From Thermoplasmatota archaeon (lineage in GTDB: Archaea > Thermoplasmatota > E2 > DHVEG-1): a stretch of DNA of 6,773 bases. A model generated the notes under the pieces. It made no database searches. It was not told where the DNA came from and saw only the letters and a list, made by a program, of their open reading frames with translations. Shown piece after piece: positions 1-5,915 of this stretch (position 1 is its first letter; each line of letters begins with the position of its first letter). The stretch covers positions 1 through 6,773 of the forward strand of contig JAGXLH010000085.1 of NCBI GenBank assembly GCA_018334795.1, given 5' to 3'. A program made the translations under genes and the position numbers.

Positions 1-139
1 AAGATGAAATCCTGGTGTTTACCACAAAGGAAGTTATCAAACTCTGCCGACATTTCCTCTGATACTTAGTTCAAGTTCTTTTTTTATCAAAAACGATTGC
101 TGAAATGAGAATATTTGTATCGATGAATAGGTTGGTCAT
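1..139 (-). pseudogene. PIN-domain toxin gene, frame broken, cut by window edge
   Basis: Reading leftward from the ATG at 139, the protein opens with MTNLFIDTNILISAIVFDKK. This is the classic first strand of a PIN-domain ribonuclease (VapC-like toxins), and the Asp of FIDTN is the first metal-binding acid of the active site. The frame then meets TGA at 73-71. From about position 65 to the edge a different frame is open and reads VSEEMSAEFDNFL, which resembles the second PIN segment (typically I/VSEEILEEFxxVL). In intact relatives about a dozen residues usually separate these two segments. I therefore infer an out-of-frame deletion, possibly with an indel in the run of seven A's at 79-85 (minus sense). 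The start follows the upstream gene's stop codon with no gap, as in toxin-antitoxin pairs. A sequencing error cannot be excluded, and the right-hand half of the gene lies outside the window. If the break is real, the toxin is dead. Confidence 0.6.
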
Positions 140-268
140 CTATTTCCAAACCTCGTTTCGAGATTGAAGAATTGCATCATTTATTTCTTTTTTTGTGATG
201 TTTTTCTTTGTTGCATTCTTTTGAACCAGTTCACTTAATTCTTTTAGTTTCAAGCTTACTTTTTTCAT
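140..268 (-). CDS. Small putative antitoxin of a PIN-toxin pair (42 aa)
   Basis: A 42-residue, Lys/Glu-rich, mainly helical protein (begins MKKVSLKLKEL, ends SRNEVWK). I do not recognise its family. The call rests on context: its TAG stop is followed at once by the ATG of a PIN-domain gene, the usual layout for an antitoxin upstream of its VapC-like toxin. The N-terminal MKKVSLKLKELSEL could be a short DNA-binding or dimerising helix, and the C-terminal part would then be the toxin-binding tail; both are guesses. A weak purine stretch (GGAAG) sits about 6 bases before the ATG. The reading frame is intact although the toxin next to it is broken. That would fit a toxin lost under selection, or a cassette in decay. 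Confidence 0.55.
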   Translation of the reverse strand: MKKVSLKLKELSELVQKNATKKNITKKEINDAILQSRNEVWK

Positions 269-364
269 GATGCTTCCAACGGAATACTAATTTGAAAGAG
301 TTACTAAAACTATTTTTGTACTTACAATGGTTCAGTCCATCTGTTTAATGGCAAAATAAACATG

Positions 365-376
365 TAATTAAAATAG
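365..376 (+). promoter_or_regulatory. Possible TATA box for the CcbP-like gene
   Basis: The AT-rich element TAATTAAAATAG lies here. A transcript starting about 26 bases from its centre would begin near 397, just ahead of the GGTGAGG ribosome binding site. The surrounding DNA is AT-rich, so this is only a plausible match. Confidence 0.35.
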
Positions 377-399
377 GAAGCCTTAGATTATTAATCATT

Positions 400-406
400 G
401 GTGAGG
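400..406 (+). promoter_or_regulatory. Shine-Dalgarno sequence GGTGAGG
   Basis: GGTGAGG ends 10 bases before the ATG at 417 and matches the archaeal anti-Shine-Dalgarno consensus (GGAGGTGATC) well. It fixes the start of the 228-residue protein. Several other genes here look leaderless, so this one uses a different initiation mode. Confidence 0.65.
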
Positions 407-416
407 AAAAAAATAG

Positions 417-1103
417 ATGAGGAAAATAAGTTTTGAACAATTAGCAATTGGTGAATCGGTAAAGGTTAGAAAAAATACAATGTGCCCAGATTACAAAGGT
501 TTAAACATAAGCGGATGGCAAGGGAGAATCAAAGATATTACAATACCTGATAAGGGTAAATCTCTTATCAATATTCAATGGGATAGCATAACACTAACTC
601 ATATGCCAGATTATTTTATCAATCAGAGTATGAAAAAAGATTTAGATTTTTCTTCTATGAATTTATATCCTGAAGATGTTGAATTAACAACTCAAAGAGA
701 TAGTAAAAAAGAAGTAGAACGAGTGATGAAAAAACTTACAAGAAAATATTCTTGGATTTTTTTGGGACCGCAGGGTAGAAGAATTCAAAAGGTACTCGAC
801 GAGGTTGATGAAGATGATATATTAGATGCTCTTGCAGTATGGAAAACATATTTAGAAGAACGGTTACTGTTTCCGTTCACTGCTGAAATCTCAGAGAGTC
901 AAAGTAAGGGTCCCTTAAATTATGGGGATAAGATAACAGTAAAAAATATTACAGACGTAGATGATTTATATGGTATCATTGTTGAAGTACGGTTTGGAAG
1001 AAAAAAATTTCATTTTCCACTCTGTGACTTAAAAACTACCGATCAAAAATCACAAAATGCTACATTTTTAGATGATTACAGCATTTGGTTTTCTAATAGA
1101 TAA
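417..1103 (+). CDS. Two-domain protein with CcbP-like calcium-binding C-terminal domain
   Basis: A 228-residue soluble protein with no signal peptide or membrane segment. Residues 9-67 look like a small beta-barrel (SH3/KOW-like): VKVRKNTMCPDYKG, then GWQGRI and INIQWDSITLTHMP. Residues 95-145 are helical and charged (YSWIFLGPQGRRI, VLDEVDEDD). Residues 146-225 match the CcbP family pattern: YLEERLLFPFTAEI, then GPLNYGDKITV, a strand pair ending FHFPLCDL, and a final acidic FLDDYSIW. Anabaena CcbP is a small cytosolic calcium-binding protein, and domains of this family also occur fused to this kind of N-terminal barrel in uncharacterised bacterial and archaeal proteins. Calcium binding is inferred from the family; the binding residues cannot be assigned here. 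The gene stands alone, reads away from the broken PIN unit and converges with the DUF6930 gene downstream. Confidence 0.65.
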   Translation: MRKISFEQLAIGESVKVRKNTMCPDYKGLNISGWQGRIKDITIPDKGKSLINIQWDSITLTHMPDYFINQSMKKDLDFSSMNLYPEDVELTTQRDSKKEVERVMKKLTRKYSWIFLGPQGRRIQKVLDEVDEDDILDALAVWKTYLEERLLFPFTAEISESQSKGPLNYGDKITVKNITDVDDLYGIIVEVRFGRKKFHFPLCDLKTTDQKSQNATFLDDYSIWFSNR

Positions 1104-1131
1104 TGATATCCTCAGTTCAGTCGCTAATCTT

Positions 1132-1157
1132 ATATGGCCAAGGTTATTGGAACATAT
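1132..1157 (+). other. Imperfect hairpin downstream of the CcbP-like gene
   Basis: ATATG (1132-1136) can pair with CATAT (1153-1157), and CCAA (1138-1141) with TTGG (1147-1150), around a GGTTA loop with a small internal bulge. It lies 29 bases after the stop codon and is followed by an AT-rich stretch. It could protect or terminate the 3' end, but the stem is weak. The rest of the convergent gap (1104-1276) shows no gene I can support. Confidence 0.25.
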
Positions 1158-1260
1158 TGAAAATAACAAATAACTTTTCTTAATTATAAATAACATGTAT
1201 TTCCCGTTCATCCATCGAAACGATACCATTGTTTAACTGATAAATAACGCAATGAATGAT

Positions 1261-1267
1261 AAAAAAA
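1261..1267 (-). terminator. U-tract terminator of the UPF0158-DUF6930 unit
   Basis: On the minus strand a run of seven T's begins 9 bases after the TAA stop of the gene ending at 1277. Archaeal intrinsic terminators need only such a short U-tract and no hairpin. The length and position fit, and the adjacent gene on the other strand converges on this site. Confidence 0.5.
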
Positions 1268-1276
1268 GAGAGTATC

Positions 1277-2320
1277 TTAAAAGAATGAATTCATACTCTG
1301 TTCGATATCTCCGATTGCTTCTAAATTATTCGTTTGAACTAATTCAATACCAAGTTTATCAGTCATTGGTTGGAATAAATGAATGAATTCTTCATCAGAA
1401 GCCATAATCTTTTTGGGTAACATCTTGAATCTATCAAGAAAAGAAAGAAATTCATGAATAAAACTGTCTTGATACTGATCTTTTTCTTCCATTGCAAAGG
1501 AAAGAATCATTCTTGAATGATGATCAGCTAGAACCATCATTTTTGGATAAAACGGTCGTTCCTCTTTCTTTTCTTGAACAGGTTGAGGATAATAGGAAAC
1601 ACCAACCTCCCAGATCGCATTTCCATGTTTATACAATTGTTTCATCTCTTCCAGAACCTTTTGTAATTCAGTGTTTTCTTCTAGATCGATAGTGAAAAAT
1701 TTTTCTTTTGTCGGTTCCGGTGTCAACCAAGCATCCGTCCAAACAAAATCACCATCATTTTTTTTCTGAGGAACTCTGACTAAATAGGTAAAATCATCAT
1801 CCTCTGGGTACACAAGGTCAGAATCTTTCTTCATTCGTTCTACTATCCCGATAGTTTGATCTAATGCTAATGTTAAAAACCGAGCATCATCTGAAGAAAG
1901 ATACCACGGATGAAAACCAGGCGTATAATCTCTAAATTTAGGCCAAGCATTTCGTCCCCTGAAAGATAACCCTAATTTTTTAATTAACGCATAATCCTTT
2001 TTATCAATATATTTTCGATCTTCGAAAGAGGCCATTAAACAATGCTGCACATGTAATGCATTTAATCCAGTTGCATGAACTTCATCATTTAACACTTTTA
2101 ATAAGCCATCTAATCCATCACTTCCTTTATACACACCTAATCCAAAATGTTCACCGTTTCTTCCCATAACACAACAATACCCAATCTTACCAGTTTCAGG
2201 ATTTTTCACACCAAAAACATCTGCATCCCACATATACTTCCAGCATTCATGCTGCTTAAATCGTTTAGCTGCAGCAAACAAGTTCTTCCATTCACTTATG
2301 GTTGGTTCCTTCCCCATCAT
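1277..2320 (-). CDS. DUF7309/DUF6930-type protein of unknown function
   Basis: A 347-residue cytosolic protein. Residues 6-175 have the look of the DUF7309 region: SEWKNLFAAAKRFKQHECWKYM, DVFGVKNPETGKIGYCCVMG and GEHFGLGVYKG, followed by the helical LHVQHCLMASFEDR and the conserved-looking GRNAWPKFRDYTPGFHPW. Residues 210-345 resemble DUF6930: a long helix, a strand reading MMVLADHHSRMIL, then MASDEEFIHLFQPMTDKLGIEL. Neither domain has a known activity that I can name. The family assignment is by memory of pattern and should be confirmed. The gene lies 66 bases after the stop of the UPF0158 gene on the same strand, with no clear terminator between them, so co-transcription is likely. It starts ATGATG; either Met (2320 or 2317) could be used, and no strong Shine-Dalgarno sequence is present. 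Confidence 0.7.
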   Translation of the reverse strand: MMGKEPTISEWKNLFAAAKRFKQHECWKYMWDADVFGVKNPETGKIGYCCVMGRNGEHFGLGVYKGSDGLDGLLKVLNDEVHATGLNALHVQHCLMASFEDRKYIDKKDYALIKKLGLSFRGRNAWPKFRDYTPGFHPWYLSSDDARFLTLALDQTIGIVERMKKDSDLVYPEDDDFTYLVRVPQKKNDGDFVWTDAWLTPEPTKEKFFTIDLEENTELQKVLEEMKQLYKHGNAIWEVGVSYYPQPVQEKKEERPFYPKMMVLADHHSRMILSFAMEEKDQYQDSFIHEFLSFLDRFKMLPKKIMASDEEFIHLFQPMTDKLGIELVQTNNLEAIGDIEQSMNSFF

Positions 2321-2386
2321 ATCATCAACAAAACTAGATAATACTAAAGCTGCTTATGAATATTTTGTCTTAATAACCAAAATTAA

Positions 2387-3121
2387 TCAAAAATCCCAAA
2401 AAATGTTTTCTGATCCACATTTCGGACATTTAGCAGCGGTTAAATAATGGTTTTTTCCTCCGCCGAAATGACCGAAATCCCCAACGTTAAATTCTTGTTT
2501 CATCTTTGATTTGATTTTTTGTTCCATTAATTTGTTTTCTGGTTCCATACTGCACAGAAACCATCTTGCATTCAAATCCGTTTTATTATCACAATGTAAA
2601 CAATCAAGGGGATGAAATCCCTTTAATTCACCAGGTAACTGTTTTATCTCAGATCTATTTAATTCCATAATGGCAATCTCAGGAATGAGTTGTTGATCTA
2701 CAAGTTCAAGATGATGATCATACAGCCAGTTAATAATTTCATTTTTTAATGAGTTATACCGGTATTCATCCCATTTCTTTTGTAAGTCTGGATGTTTGTG
2801 AAGTAACTGTCTAAAATGCTTAAACGGTTTTTCTTTATCTAGCACCGTATGAAATTGTTCAGCTAACTGCAGAGTTGGAAGCGTATAAGCAAATAATTTC
2901 ATGATGAAATAATCATCTCGACTTTCACGGTTGGGAACTTCTATATATCGCGGGTTCAGTTCGTATTCATCAGCATTTTTTTCAAAATCAACTGGTTCAC
3001 CCACAAGATCATTACAATTGATAATATCTGCTGTTTTCGTGTCAAGATAAAAAATATGATTTGAATCTGATTCTTGATAAGCCTCAATTAATAATTCAAA
3101 ATCGATATCAACAGGTATCAT
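2387..3121 (-). CDS. UPF0158-family protein with C-terminal zinc-ribbon-like module
   Basis: A 244-residue soluble protein from the chosen Met at 3121. Residues 1-135 carry the UPF0158 pattern: an N-terminal IDFELLIEAYQ helix, FYLDTKTADII, an acidic stretch before RYIEVPNRESRDDYFIMKLF, then KPFKHFRQLLHKHPDLQKKWDEYRY and INWLYDH. The C-terminal third (about 165-244) adds CLHC at 174-177 and CPKCG at 232-236. These are two CxxC knuckles spaced widely apart, as in an inserted zinc ribbon, with a Gly-rich FGHFGGG between them. UPF0158 proteins have no established function. An upstream in-frame ATG at 3136 would add MWCFI. I prefer 3121 because the TATA box at 3156-3163 predicts a transcript start near 3134, and the GGTGT between the two Mets could serve as a ribosome binding site. 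It is probably the first gene of an operon with the DUF6930 gene. Confidence 0.75.
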   Translation of the reverse strand: MIPVDIDFELLIEAYQESDSNHIFYLDTKTADIINCNDLVGEPVDFEKNADEYELNPRYIEVPNRESRDDYFIMKLFAYTLPTLQLAEQFHTVLDKEKPFKHFRQLLHKHPDLQKKWDEYRYNSLKNEIINWLYDHHLELVDQQLIPEIAIMELNRSEIKQLPGELKGFHPLDCLHCDNKTDLNARWFLCSMEPENKLMEQKIKSKMKQEFNVGDFGHFGGGKNHYLTAAKCPKCGSENIFWDF

Positions 3122-3155
3122 TATGAAACACCACATTGATTATAGGAGTTCAAAG

Positions 3156-3163
3156 TTATATAA
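3156..3163 (-). promoter_or_regulatory. TATA box for the UPF0158 operon
   Basis: TTATATAA, centred near 3160, faces left. Counting the archaeal 26-27 bases gives a transcript start near 3133-3134, a leader of about 13 bases before the ATG at 3121. It lies in the divergent region shared with the flavocytochrome gene. Confidence 0.5.
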
Positions 3164-3248
3164 GTTATCAAAGGTAAAAAATCATCCTTATGTCTAGTGA
3201 TTGCTACTAATTTTTTAATGTTCTCCCTTTTTTGACGAACCCAAGACC

Positions 3249-3258
3249 TTTTTAAAAG
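3249..3258 (+). promoter_or_regulatory. TATA box for the flavocytochrome gene
   Basis: TTTTTAAAAG is centred at about 3253-3254, so the expected transcript start falls at 3279-3281, exactly on the ATG at 3280. This points to a leaderless mRNA and argues against the upstream GTG at 3262, which would lie before the transcript start. Confidence 0.5.
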
Positions 3259-3279
3259 ATTGTGTTATTCTTTAAGCTA

Positions 3280-4677
3280 ATGCATTTTAAAAAACAGAGG
3301 AAACATAAGAAAAAAAGAATTTTGAAACGAAATTGGTTTCGTGGTTTTTTTCCGTTTGAACCGTTTGATTCATTGAAACGACAACAACTCATTAGTCCTG
3401 GTTTTTTTCTTACCATTATTCTTATTTTATCTCCTATTATCCTTTGGCTATCTCATAATCCTGATTCAATTAAAAATCCACTTATTGCCCTTGCTAAACT
3501 GAATGCATTTCTAGCGATTTCAACACTTTCTGTTAATTTTATTCTTGCAGCTCGTTTCAAAGTGTTTGAACGATTGTTTCATGGATTAGACCGAATGTAC
3601 CGGGTGCATAAATTCGTTGGACGATCCTCATTGTTTTTTATCTTGTTTCACCCAATCTTTCTTATGATCAACAGGTTTCCAGATACCTCCCGCATTATTC
3701 CTCTTGTGTTACCCGTAGGACGATTAGAAGTAGCAGCTGGTGTTATCGCCGTGTATTTGTTTTTACTCCTTCTCGTTCTCACAGTTGCAATTAACATTTC
3801 TTATCATAAGTGGAAGATTAGTCATAAAACACTAGGAATTGTACTTCTCCTTGCTGGAGGCCATGCCTTGTTTGCTGGATCAGACATCAATAGTTTTCCA
3901 CTATTACAAGGATACATCATAATTCTAGGAAGCATTGGATTGTTTTCCTGGATGTACATGCTCTTTTTTTACAAACGCTTCGGACCAAAATATGAGGTGA
4001 CTTTAGATAAGGTAGTCCATCTGAAAGATATTACCGAATTGTATTTTACCCGGCCAAAAAACTTTCACTATCAACCTGGTCAATTCGTATTCATCAGATT
4101 TCCTGTTTTTGAAGGATTCAAAGAACTCTTTCCATTTTCAATTTCAACAGATCCATCAAAAAAACAGATCCGGTTATCCATTAAACAAAGCGGTGATTAC
4201 ACCACTAACCTCATACCACGCTTACGAAAAGGTGATAACGCAATTATCATGGGACCGTATGGTCGATTTGGTGAACGATACCTGAAACATGACAAGGACA
4301 TGGTTTGGATTGCAGGAGGAATTGGAATCACTCCATTCTTATCCCTTGCCAAACATGAATCCTTGTTTCCAACTGGCAGAAAGATTGATCTGATTTGGGT
4401 GGTAAGAAATCAAGATGAAGCGTTTCATGATCAAGAACTCATTAAAGAATTATTAAAAAACAAAAAATTACGATATACTCATTGGTTCTCTGATGAACAA
4501 GGACGAATAACTTGTGATGATGTAACTCGGATTATCGGTGGCAAACAAGAAATACAGAAAAGATTGGTTTTTATGTGTGGTCCTCCACCGATGATGTATA
4601 GTTTATCAAAAGGATTTCATCAAGAAGGATTGTCATATCATCAGATTATTTTTGAAGATTTTAATATGCTTGACTAA
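3280..4677 (+). CDS. Membrane flavocytochrome, ferric reductase/NADPH oxidase superfamily
   Basis: A 465-residue membrane protein expected to pass electrons from cytosolic NAD(P)H through FAD and two hemes across the membrane. Numbering is from the upstream GTG (3262); subtract 6 for this start. A basic N-terminus precedes about six membrane segments (48-64, 77-97, 121-137, 155-180, 189-206, 215-236). The likely heme ligands are H116 and H130, then H188 and H201. The cytosolic half holds QPGQFVFIRF (271-280), the FAD motif FPFSIST (290-296), IKQSGDYT (307-314), GPYGRFG, the nucleotide-binding WIAGGIGITPF (349-359), MCGPPPMM (438-445) and the terminal FEDF. Substrate is not decidable: ferric iron, oxygen or an internal electron carrier are possible. 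The N-terminus lacks EF hands. The ATG at 3280 is chosen because the TATA box places the transcript start there; there is no Shine-Dalgarno sequence. It is alone in its unit. Confidence 0.88.
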   Translation: MHFKKQRKHKKKRILKRNWFRGFFPFEPFDSLKRQQLISPGFFLTIILILSPIILWLSHNPDSIKNPLIALAKLNAFLAISTLSVNFILAARFKVFERLFHGLDRMYRVHKFVGRSSLFFILFHPIFLMINRFPDTSRIIPLVLPVGRLEVAAGVIAVYLFLLLLVLTVAINISYHKWKISHKTLGIVLLLAGGHALFAGSDINSFPLLQGYIIILGSIGLFSWMYMLFFYKRFGPKYEVTLDKVVHLKDITELYFTRPKNFHYQPGQFVFIRFPVFEGFKELFPFSISTDPSKKQIRLSIKQSGDYTTNLIPRLRKGDNAIIMGPYGRFGERYLKHDKDMVWIAGGIGITPFLSLAKHESLFPTGRKIDLIWVVRNQDEAFHDQELIKELLKNKKLRYTHWFSDEQGRITCDDVTRIIGGKQEIQKRLVFMCGPPPMMYSLSKGFHQEGLSYHQIIFEDFNMLD

Positions 4678-4700
4678 TTTCAAAAGGATAAGAAACTTAG

Positions 4701-5018
4701 TTAATTCGACCAAACACCATGTCCTTTTCTCCTTAATTTTTCAGCTAATTGTTGTTCAATCAACTCCGCTTCCCTTCGAGTCTGTATCGGATTATATCTA
4801 TTGTAAAGCCTGGGATTTAGTTTCACTCCATATTTTTTCACAAACCGATTTGATTTATACCCATTTTTATGCTGCTGAAACCGAATTTTGGGATCTCGAC
4901 AGGTTTGCCCGACATACAAACATGTTTTACGACGTTCCATTTGAGGATTACGATTTCTGAATCTCTTTGATTTTTTGACTTCTTTATCTAGGTTAATAAC
5001 ATAGACATAATATGGCAT
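4701..5018 (-). CDS. Single-domain GIY-YIG nuclease family protein
   Basis: A 105-residue basic protein that is almost entirely a GIY-YIG domain. The first strand YYVYVINL (3-10) stands for GIY and LYVGQT (34-39) for YIG. R46 in IRFQQH is the conserved arginine, and AELIEQQL (84-91) aligns with the UvrC motif ALLLENNL, making E88 the likely metal-binding glutamate. The protein ends GHGVWSN. Between the two strand motifs lies an unusually long basic linker (about 11-32, with KKSKRFRNRNP); this spacing is only about 10 residues in many members. Known GIY-YIG proteins cut DNA in repair, recombination, restriction or homing. This small stand-alone type has no assigned role, and no other nuclease or mobile-element gene adjoins it. 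It converges with the flavocytochrome gene, 23 bases away. A TATA box at 5043-5051 predicts a nearly leaderless transcript from this ATG. Confidence 0.82.
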   Translation of the reverse strand: MPYYVYVINLDKEVKKSKRFRNRNPQMERRKTCLYVGQTCRDPKIRFQQHKNGYKSNRFVKKYGVKLNPRLYNRYNPIQTRREAELIEQQLAEKLRRKGHGVWSN

Positions 5019-5042
5019 ATCACTAGTACTTTATCGCCATTG

Positions 5043-5051
5043 TTTATAAAA
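5043..5051 (-). promoter_or_regulatory. TATA box for the GIY-YIG gene
   Basis: On the minus strand TTTTATAAA is centred near 5047. The predicted transcript start (about 5020) is two bases from the ATG at 5018. The motif is nearly symmetric, but the spacing to the start codon supports the leftward assignment. Confidence 0.6.
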
Positions 5052-5146
5052 TGTTATTTTTTTATTATTCAATTCGTCAAGATTTCTTTCATTATTTTTT
5101 TACCCATTTTTATTGTAGTTTACAGTGATGACTTCGAGTCGACAAC

Positions 5147-5154
5147 TTTATAAA
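5147..5154 (+). promoter_or_regulatory. TATA box for the SurA-like lipoprotein gene
   Basis: TTTATAAA, preceded by the more GC-rich GTCGACAAC (a possible BRE), is centred near 5150. The expected transcript start is about 5177, giving a leader of zero to two or three bases before the ATG at 5179. Together with the element at 5043-5051 it makes a divergent promoter region; the T-rich DNA between them shows no gene. Confidence 0.65.
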
Positions 5155-5178
5155 CTTATAAGATAGCTGTGCGCGACA

Positions 5179-5859
5179 ATGAATTCAAAACAAATTATAA
5201 AATGGATTTTTGTCATCATTGCAATATCTTCACTTTTGGTATGTGCAGGTTGTACAGAACAATCTGAAGATGATGATCAAGCAGAGGATGAAACAGATGG
5301 AAATACTACTGATGCAACAGTCGCTGCAATCGTAAATGGTGAAGAGATACTAATGGAAGAGGTTACATCACTTCAACAATCCTATATTCAACAAGGTCAA
5401 CAAATAACAGAGCAACAAGCACTTGAACTGGTCATCGATCAAACAATTCTTCTTCAACAAGCCAAACAAGGTGATTATATGCCAACAGATGCTGAAACAG
5501 AAACTCAAATTGAATCTATCCTTGCTCAACAAGGATCAACACTAGAACAATATAAACAACAACTACAACAACAGGGTACATCGTATGAGGATTTTTTACA
5601 AAATTACAAAGAACAACTCGCCATTCAAAACTATGAGGATGATGAACTTGAAGGACAAACGTTCAACGTTACTGATCAAGAAGCACAGGAGTATTACGAT
5701 ATGTATGTGAATCAATCTTCAGATCCTTCACAGATACCACCATATGAACAAGTAAAACAAGATATTATTTCATCGTTAGAACAACAAAAACGACAAGAAG
5801 CAGTAAATGTACTCGTTGAAACTCTTAAGGAAGAAGCAGATATTGAGTATAAAATATGA
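5179..5859 (+). CDS. Lipoprotein with SurA/PrsA-like chaperone fold, no PPIase domain
   Basis: A 226-residue exported protein. Residues 1-25 form a lipoprotein signal peptide: KQIIKWIF, a hydrophobic core, then LLVCAGC, with C25 the likely lipid-bearing cysteine (the -3 residue is Cys instead of the usual Leu). An acidic Asp/Glu/Thr linker (26-47) leads to VAAIVNGEEILMEEV (48-62), the hallmark first strand and helix of the SurA N-terminal domain. The helical ALELVIDQTILLQQA (81-95) follows, and a second helical lobe ends at VTDQEAQEYYDMY (164-176). In PrsA or SurA a parvulin isomerase would follow; here the chain goes directly to YEQVKQDIISSLEQQKRQEAVNVLV (189-213), the returning helix of the chaperone domain. 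It probably binds unfolded or client proteins outside the membrane without isomerase activity. Glutamine makes up roughly one residue in six. The start is supported by the TATA box; there is no Shine-Dalgarno sequence. Confidence 0.8.
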   Translation: MNSKQIIKWIFVIIAISSLLVCAGCTEQSEDDDQAEDETDGNTTDATVAAIVNGEEILMEEVTSLQQSYIQQGQQITEQQALELVIDQTILLQQAKQGDYMPTDAETETQIESILAQQGSTLEQYKQQLQQQGTSYEDFLQNYKEQLAIQNYEDDELEGQTFNVTDQEAQEYYDMYVNQSSDPSQIPPYEQVKQDIISSLEQQKRQEAVNVLVETLKEEADIEYKI

Positions 5860-5875
5860 TTCTGCTCAACTTAAA

Positions 5876-5896
5876 TTCTTTTTTCCTTTTTTTATT
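5876..5896 (+). terminator. T-tract terminator after the lipoprotein gene
   Basis: Two T-runs (TTCTTTTTTCC then TTTTTTTATT) begin about 17 bases after the TGA stop. Such multiple U-tracts are typical archaeal termination signals. The second run also lies about 26 bases upstream of the ATG at 5916 and may double as a promoter element. Confidence 0.5.
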
Positions 5897-5915
5897 GACT
5901 TGAACTAATTTATCA

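Noticed and set aside
3..62. Plus-strand frame reading DEILVFTTKEVIKLCRHFL then stop, as if the tail of a gene entering from the left.
   Set aside because: It is the in-phase complement of the minus-strand frame that carries the SEEMSAEF PIN-like segment, and the upstream PIN start on the minus strand makes that reading more likely. It stays a possible alternative.
1161..1248. Four copies of AAATAAC (1161, 1168, 1188, 1242).
   Set aside because: Only two are in tandem and spacing is irregular; this is expected by chance in such AT-rich intergenic DNA.
1187..1275. Minus-strand stretch reading CVIYQLNNGIVSMDEREIHVIYN, which looks protein-like.
   Set aside because: There is no start codon before the internal Met, it is only about 35 codons long, and it follows directly on the terminator-like T-run. 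It could be a gene remnant, but I cannot support it.
1492..1692. 66-residue plus-strand open frame.
   Set aside because: It lies wholly inside the DUF6930 gene on the other strand and has no promoter, ribosome binding site or recognisable domain.
2147..2341. 64-residue plus-strand open frame.
   Set aside because: It is antisense to the start of the DUF7309/DUF6930 gene, with low-complexity hydrophobic content and no initiation signal.
4652..4960. 102-residue plus-strand open frame across the flavocytochrome end and the GIY-YIG gene.
   Set aside because: The minus-strand frame here has clear GIY-YIG motifs and a TATA box. The plus frame starts inside another gene and shows no family signal.
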